A DNA stretch of 64,000 nt from Glebionis coronaria (Eukaryota > Streptophyta > Magnoliopsida > Asterales > Asteraceae). The stretch's first letter is position 1. Each line of letters starts with the position of its first letter. The notes under the pieces are model-generated. The model was not told the DNA's origin. It ran no database searches and saw nothing but the letters and a program-made list of their open reading frames with translations. Made by a program: the position numbers and the translations under genes. The stretch covers positions 284,132,880 to 284,196,879 of the forward strand of contig CM046874.1 of NCBI GenBank assembly GCA_025667525.1, given 5' to 3'. This document shows, piece after piece, positions 58,694 to 64,000 of the stretch.

Positions 58694-60933
58694 AAGAGTG
58701 CACACCCTCGTGTACCTCAAATTCTATCCACGGTTCAAAAAGAGAGTTTTATCGACCTTACCAAAGTAACCCTTGAAGAAACTTGTGCATCGATCCTTCT
58801 TAAAAAACCCAAAAGGCATATGCCGAGAAAGGAAGAGGATCCGGGCCAATTTCTATTACCTTGTGATTTTCCGAGATTTAGGGATGTTTAGCCCTTGCCG
58901 ATTTAGGTGCTAGCATCAATCTCATGCCTCATTCTCTATGGAAATTTATGAGATTACCTTCACTTACCCCCACAAACATGACAATCGAGCTTGCTAATTG
59001 TACACCATTAATACCAATTGGAATAGCCGAGGATGTCTATGTCAAAGTTGGAAAGTTTGTTTTTCCCGCGGATTTCGTCATATCCGATTACGAGTGTGAC
59101 CCTAAATGTCCCATTATTTTAGGTCAACCATTTTTATCAACGGCTCAAACCGTAATCGACGTTCACGAGGGGAGACTTACTATGAGATATGGGGAGGATA
59201 AAATGGACTTTTTCACGAGTAAATCCCAAGTGTCTTATGATAATGAAAAAACCGAGGTTTCAAAACCTAATGTTTCAAATTCTAATGATTTCAAAATGTC
59301 CACTTTAGCGGAAACTATGAGGCTTAATGCATGTTTTGAAAGAATTAAGCAAAACGGTTTTAAAGATGATGATTTTAATGATAAAGAATACGTGTACCTA
59401 ATTCAAAAGGGTATGTGTTAATTTATGAATGAAAAATCACTTTGGGATGTATTCGATGAAACAAGTGAACGAACAATTCCGAAGAGCGACGTTAGTTTCA
59501 TCACGGCAATGACCAAAATGGACTCGTCTTCACCACCTTCGAAGGACCATGACTTTGAGGCTTCAACTTCTAACTCCATCGAAGTGCCTCCTTTTCCTAG
59601 CCCAACACCCATTGAGGCTAAAGGTTTCATCGACATCGATCCTCTCGTCTTAGAAAAGTCACCTAAGCATAGTCATTCGACTTGTAAGACCATGGTTGTG
59701 AGTGCTCACATCGACTCTTTATTTGATGATGACGATGGCGATTTTGCCGAGATTGATCACGTACTTCGAAATCCACATGCCATTTTTGAGGATTCTCCCA
59801 AAAAGACCTCTTCTCATGTGAAGTACGATGATTACGAGTTTGATCCCGAGATTGAGGAAATCATTGAACGAGAACTAGCTCTTTTGCCTCCACTTCCACC
59901 TACAAGTGAGGTCGATCTTTCCAAAATCGTGGATGAACTAAATGAGTTGGAACGTCTTATTTTCGATGACGAACCAACTCATGTGACCAATAAAACACCA
60001 ATTCTCGAGGAGTTACCTAATCAACACTCCTCAAATGAGAATTACGTTTACCACATTCGTAAGGATTTAACTTATCAACAATCCCCACAAATGAATGATG
60101 GTTTCGTGCTTGATCGTGATCTTTTCGAGAGAGTTTCTAAGATACTCAAGGAGGGGAATGACAAACCTTGATTTGACAAGCCTATCTTTGATGAAGAAAT
60201 CAATGAGATCGACGTTCATGAGGATGACGAGTATGTAGACCCCGAGGGGGCGGTGTTCTTTATTGATCGATGTTTTGAGAACTTGTACAATCCACCACCC
60301 CCTCACCGCGACTTAAATGTGAGGATTTTTAGCGCGACTAATTTTGAATTTGACACGCCAAATATTTTCGACATTATCAAATCGGGTTTTCATAAAGAGT
60401 TTTTAAACGATGAAAAAGGAAAGGATTTTAAATTTGATTTAAAAGATTTTTCTACAAGTTTAACTCCGTCATCACCGCGTTTTATGAGTGCTACCACCTC
60501 GTCTACTCCTTTTGACGACGGTTGGTGTGGATCTAGTGTGAGGGAAGCCCCTTATGTTCCCTCACATTTCTCCACCGAGGACGAAATTTACGATCCCGGA
60601 ATTACTTGTAAAGGGAAATCTCGGTCTTCCACCGATGCAATAAATGGAAAATTTATTCATTTGCTTGGTGTGAGTCTACCTCGAGTAGCTCATTATGTTG
60701 ACTTACCCATTGGCCCACCTTTCTACTTCTCATATATTTTCTTCTACCCCTTTGGGATTCTAGCACATGTTGAAGTGGCGTTGTTTCGTTTATCCCATGA
60801 CAACGAGGACGCCATCTTTGATCCCGGTATTTTGCATCATCAAAGGACTTATTCCTTATACCGGTTGCTTTTGGGCATTGTTTATCATGTAAGCCCCACC
60901 AAAAATGACCATACCAAGAGTATCCCTAAATGA
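58694..60933 (+). pseudogene. gypsy-2 protease plus long acidic ORF replacing RT, RNase H and integrase
   Basis: The N-terminal part runs to 58887 (LEETCASILLKKP...PGQFLLPCDFP); a one-base frameshift near 58885 precedes the protease. That has ALADLGASINLMPHSLW with catalytic Asp at 58900, then IGIAEDVYVKVGKFVFPADF and PIILGQPFL, as in gypsy-1. In the same frame after a TAA at 59419 comes MNEKSLWDVFDE and an Asp/Glu/Ser/Pro-rich protein (DDDDGDFAEID, FDPEIEEIIERELALLPPLPP). A TGA lies at 60169. The C-terminal part has DRCFENLYNPPPP, a hydrophobic stretch (FYFSYIFFYPFGIL) and EDAIFDPGI. No YxDD, DDE or RNase H motif exists. I recall similar IFDPGI-containing segments in Asteraceae gypsy proteins; function unknown. 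Confidence 0.85.
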
Positions 60934-62706
60934 TCACATTTATGGGGATTCGAGTCGAGCTTTAGACTCGGTTATCAAAAACAAGGTGCCTCGCGGGGGA
61001 TTCCCATGCTTATCCTTGTAAATATTATTAGTGTAACGAGGGGACTTGTGCTCTTCCAACCTTTGTTCCGTGGTTGTTTGTGATTGTGATTCATTCGGTT
61101 CTTCGTCATCATTGAAGTCTCTCGTGTTCGTTTTACGTATCACTCGAGCTTCGATCGTTGCCTTTAAAGATTCCGATATCCGATGATATCCTTTTATGTT
61201 CTAACGTTTATCTTAATAGCATAATTCATAAACGGCTTTTAGGTTATTCGTTTTACCCTTTCCATGCTCGAGATTAAGCATTCGACTTTTGTCTCTAGTA
61301 TGGGGGTGTTTTCACCCCTAGACTCGAAATATTGAGGACAATGTTTAGTTTTAGTATGGGGGGGTGAGTAGATATTTCACCTTGCTTACGTCATCACGCA
61401 ATCCAATTTTCATCTTTTTGTTATCGGTTTGTTGCAAAATAAGGCTAAAAATGGCCAAATTTTAAAATTTTTCTTGTTTTTCATAAGTGTTTAAGACACG
61501 AATGTAGGTTTTCCGATGGTGAGAATAAGAGTAATTTTTTACTCGATCGTGCGTGTTGAGCACTTAGCTTCGATTCCTTAACTTTTTAGGCTAAGTCTCT
61601 TAAATGAGGACGAGAAATGATAGATTTATTTATAAGTCTCGTAATCTTTTACGATCTCATGTGTAGTAATTATTAGCTTATTCTCTCCACGCTTTTATAA
61701 TAAATTGTTAATAAATATTGATTTAGCGGTTTAGTCACTATTGTTGGTTTCTAATTTGTTTTAGTAACTTCCATATAATTAAATTGGGAAAACATTAAGG
61801 ATTCGCCAGCGTCATGGTTTTGAAGTATTGGCAACCCGAATAATCGAAAGCTTCACCCAATAATAAGATTTCAAGTGCTCACCTAAATTAAGCAAAAATT
61901 TGAAGCTCACAAGGCCGAAAAATCTATGCCCAAATTGAAAGTGAATCAAGCCTTAATCTTTGAAACTTTAAAGATCCAAAATTCGCTTTAGCGTGAGGAT
62001 ATACGTCAAGTCATAATAAAACCACCGATGATGGCGGATAATAAAAGACAAGGGCAAGACCAAAGTCATAATAAAAGCTTCATGGCGAAGTTGAATAAAA
62101 GATGGAGGTAAATCATGATAATAAAACCACCGATGATGAGGCGGATAATAAAAGTCATGGTAATAAGTCTCATGTTCAAAACCGTTCTAAAATCGTGTTT
62201 ATCGATCCTTTTTGTTGACTTAATTTTTTGACATTGTTGTCTATTAGGATGAATTACTAATTTAATGATTTTGGTTACACCGTTAAGACTCTATTTTTGG
62301 ACTTAATCTCTATTCACGCATAAGTCAATGATATATCCTCATGATCATTAAGACAAAAATACAATATAAGAGATACCAAGTAGGAATAAGGGAGTCTAGG
62401 TGTGTAATTAACACTCATGAGATATGATTGTGTTGCTAACTTATAATAACAATGATCTCGTTACACGCTTAGCATGGATTGGGTAAAAATCGAGGACGAC
62501 GAACTTATCTCTATGAGGCATTCACGTGTTCTTATTATTTGACCCTAAAAGTCACTTAATCGTGATGAAAACAATACATTATGTCTAAAATACGTGTAGT
62601 AGTTTATTTAAGTTTATGTCTTCAATAAATTGTCATTAAAAATGAATTTTAGAAATGCTAGGATACTTAATTCTAGCATTTCATGGGGACACGACAATGG
62701 TTTAGT
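60934..62706 (+). other. gypsy-2 3' untranslated region
   Basis: No ORF. Contains the block tatgggggtgttttcaccc ... ATTGAGGACAATGTT ... tatggggggg (61298-61365), shared with gypsy-1. Also two copies of a unit aataaaaccaccgatgatg...cggataataaaag (62020-62155). Confidence 0.65.
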
Positions 62707-62715
62707 ATGGGGGAG
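62707..62715 (+). other. gypsy-2 polypurine tract
   Basis: atgggggag directly before TGATGAGAC of the 3' LTR. Confidence 0.85.
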
Positions 62716-64000
62716 TGATGAGACTGCAATTATATATAGTCTCATCGTCCAAATCGGGCTTAAAACGCTTAAAATATCATTAAAATACCCAAAAATATGC
62801 TTGTGTTTGTTCATTGTGTATTTTAGGTGCAGATATCGTGAAATCAACAAAAGATCACAAGAATAAAGCAAAAACGAACATGGGAAACGAAGCCGCACAA
62901 AGAACCGGACCTGAACGATGAATTTCCAAAGAAGTCCTTGAAGTTTGAAGATTTGGCAAGATTGGTCCCTCATCTTTTGAAGACTTGTCATACTATACCC
63001 TTGTAAATCTCCCATATTACATTAGGGTCCCTAATATTTCAAGAAATATCATTTATAGCCCTTGAAGAATGCCTTGATTACATAATTAGTCCCTAAATCT
63101 AAAGCTTATAAGATAGGAAGGACTAATTTGTCATTTGATGAAAGATGATAACAAAGGAAGTGAAAAGAAATGATGGAATAGTTGTTATGCATATATTTGG
63201 AAACATGGAGGGGCTGTCTTGACAAAAACTAAACCCAAACCCTATTTTTAACCCAACTCTACCCACTCACACCTGGTTATTACATAATTCCATTTGAATT
63301 ATATTTATTAATCATGTTTTTTTCCCTTAACACCACCCATTCCCCTAAAACAAATCAACTTCATCATTTTACCCTCACATAAACCCTATAATCATTAACA
63401 ACTTAATCCCAAAAATCACACCTCCCAAATCTCCAATTACTTAATTCCTCACCTAACTAACAAAACCCACATCCAGATACATCTCCACGTGGCTTTGGTC
63501 CCCTACCCCAGCATCCCCTGCCCCACGAGACACAGTAATCAAACGGCTCCTAGCAATTTCTTGCTCCCAAAGGTATCAAAGAGTGGCCAAGATTTATCTT
63601 CATAGCTGGAATATCAACATCATTCCAGAGATCACATGTCAAGGTTATTGACCAAGATTCGAGTCAAAGAAGACCAAGGGCAGTTTTGGTTTATCATTCA
63701 TTAGGGTTTTAGCATTTTTATTTTCTGAAAAATTTCCTTCCGACCCTATATAAAGGGCTGTAGGAGTAGCATAAGTTCTTGTTCCAGCTCATTATAGTAT
63801 ATTTTTAATTAATGAATAGCTACAAGTATTTCTCTTAATCAATATTGCATGAGTTGTGTTCCACCTTTTATTGTTTTCCTTAGAGTAAACTTTCAAATTT
63901 CTTCAAGTTTAGTATAAGTTCTTTCAAGGATTTAATTTTCGGTTCAGAAAAATTTGGTAAAAAGGTCTTTTATTAGCAAAAGCTTGTTTATATTGATCAT
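62716..64000 (+). mobile_element. gypsy-2 3' LTR (partial, leaves the window)
   Basis: Near-identical to the start of the 5' LTR, with terminal hairpin and TATA box (near 63746). It retains the 47 bases missing from the 5' LTR; the diverged minus-strand LTR at 1-1833 also has this segment, so the 5' LTR carries the deletion. Confidence 0.92.

Larger units (their letters stand above)
52786..64000 (+). mobile_element. gypsy-2: non-autonomous Athila-like element (gag-protease-acidic ORF), 3' LTR continues past the window
   Basis: 5' LTR 52786-56174, tRNA-Asp-type primer site, gag, protease, then a long acidic ORF, conserved 3' UTR block, polypurine tract and 3' LTR from 62716. No RT, RNase H or integrase. 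Because the parts that follow pol in gypsy-1 are all present and the acidic ORF is in frame with protease, the absence looks like the element's own design and not a random deletion. It would need enzymes from an autonomous relative. Confidence 0.88.

Overview
The window is plant nuclear DNA made almost entirely of nested and broken LTR retrotransposons. The host-gene remains are three decayed fragments of one XPG/EXO1-like nuclease gene. A eudicot is certain to me. Asteraceae is my best guess, because the polyproteins resemble elements I remember from Tanacetum and lettuce; that is memory, not a search. I see no intact cellular gene, rRNA, functional tRNA gene or CRISPR.

Layout. 1-6529 (minus strand): the end of a long Athila-like LTR has landed in the gag of a second Athila-like element, whose leader, primer site and 5' LTR follow. 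6531-7340: a LINE zinc-binding remnant and EXO1-like copy 1 (exons 3 and 2). 7341-17303: a long LTR with the TGTAACACC terminus, fused to a minus-strand Ty1/copia element that keeps its 5' LTR, gag, protease, integrase and part of RT. The junction lies inside a 2.5 kb tandem duplication sealed by templated filler. 17304-18654: EXO1-like copy 2 (exon 1) and part of intron 3 of copy 3.

18655-45485: a composite Ty1/copia element (copia-A) flanked by TATAC target duplications, inserted in intron 3 of EXO1-like copy 3. The matching intron of copy 1 shows the empty site. Inside copia-A, a 14 kb Athila-like element (gypsy-1, complete gag-pol with lesions) sits in the 5' LTR. A 5.2 kb piece of another copia element, carrying an extra ORF with an intron, sits beside the 3' LTR and is bracketed by a 1.24 kb duplication of copia-A. 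45486-48783: EXO1-like copy 3 (exons 3, 2 and 1), a Mutator-type MITE, and a tRNA-derived SINE with target duplications. 48784-52785: a relative of copia-A truncated by gypsy-2. 52786-64000: gypsy-2, an Athila-like element with gag and protease but an acidic ORF where RT, RNase H and integrase should be. Its 3' LTR runs off the window.

Most interesting: LTR-terminal hairpins of unrelated sequence but equal position in the Athila-like families; four tandem intronic hairpin units with compensating changes (40588-40948); the non-autonomous gypsy-2; a dense GCTTAT motif cluster in two transcribed LTR leaders; and the paralogous empty site that dates the nest. All coding regions carry stops or frameshifts, so nothing here looks autonomous today.
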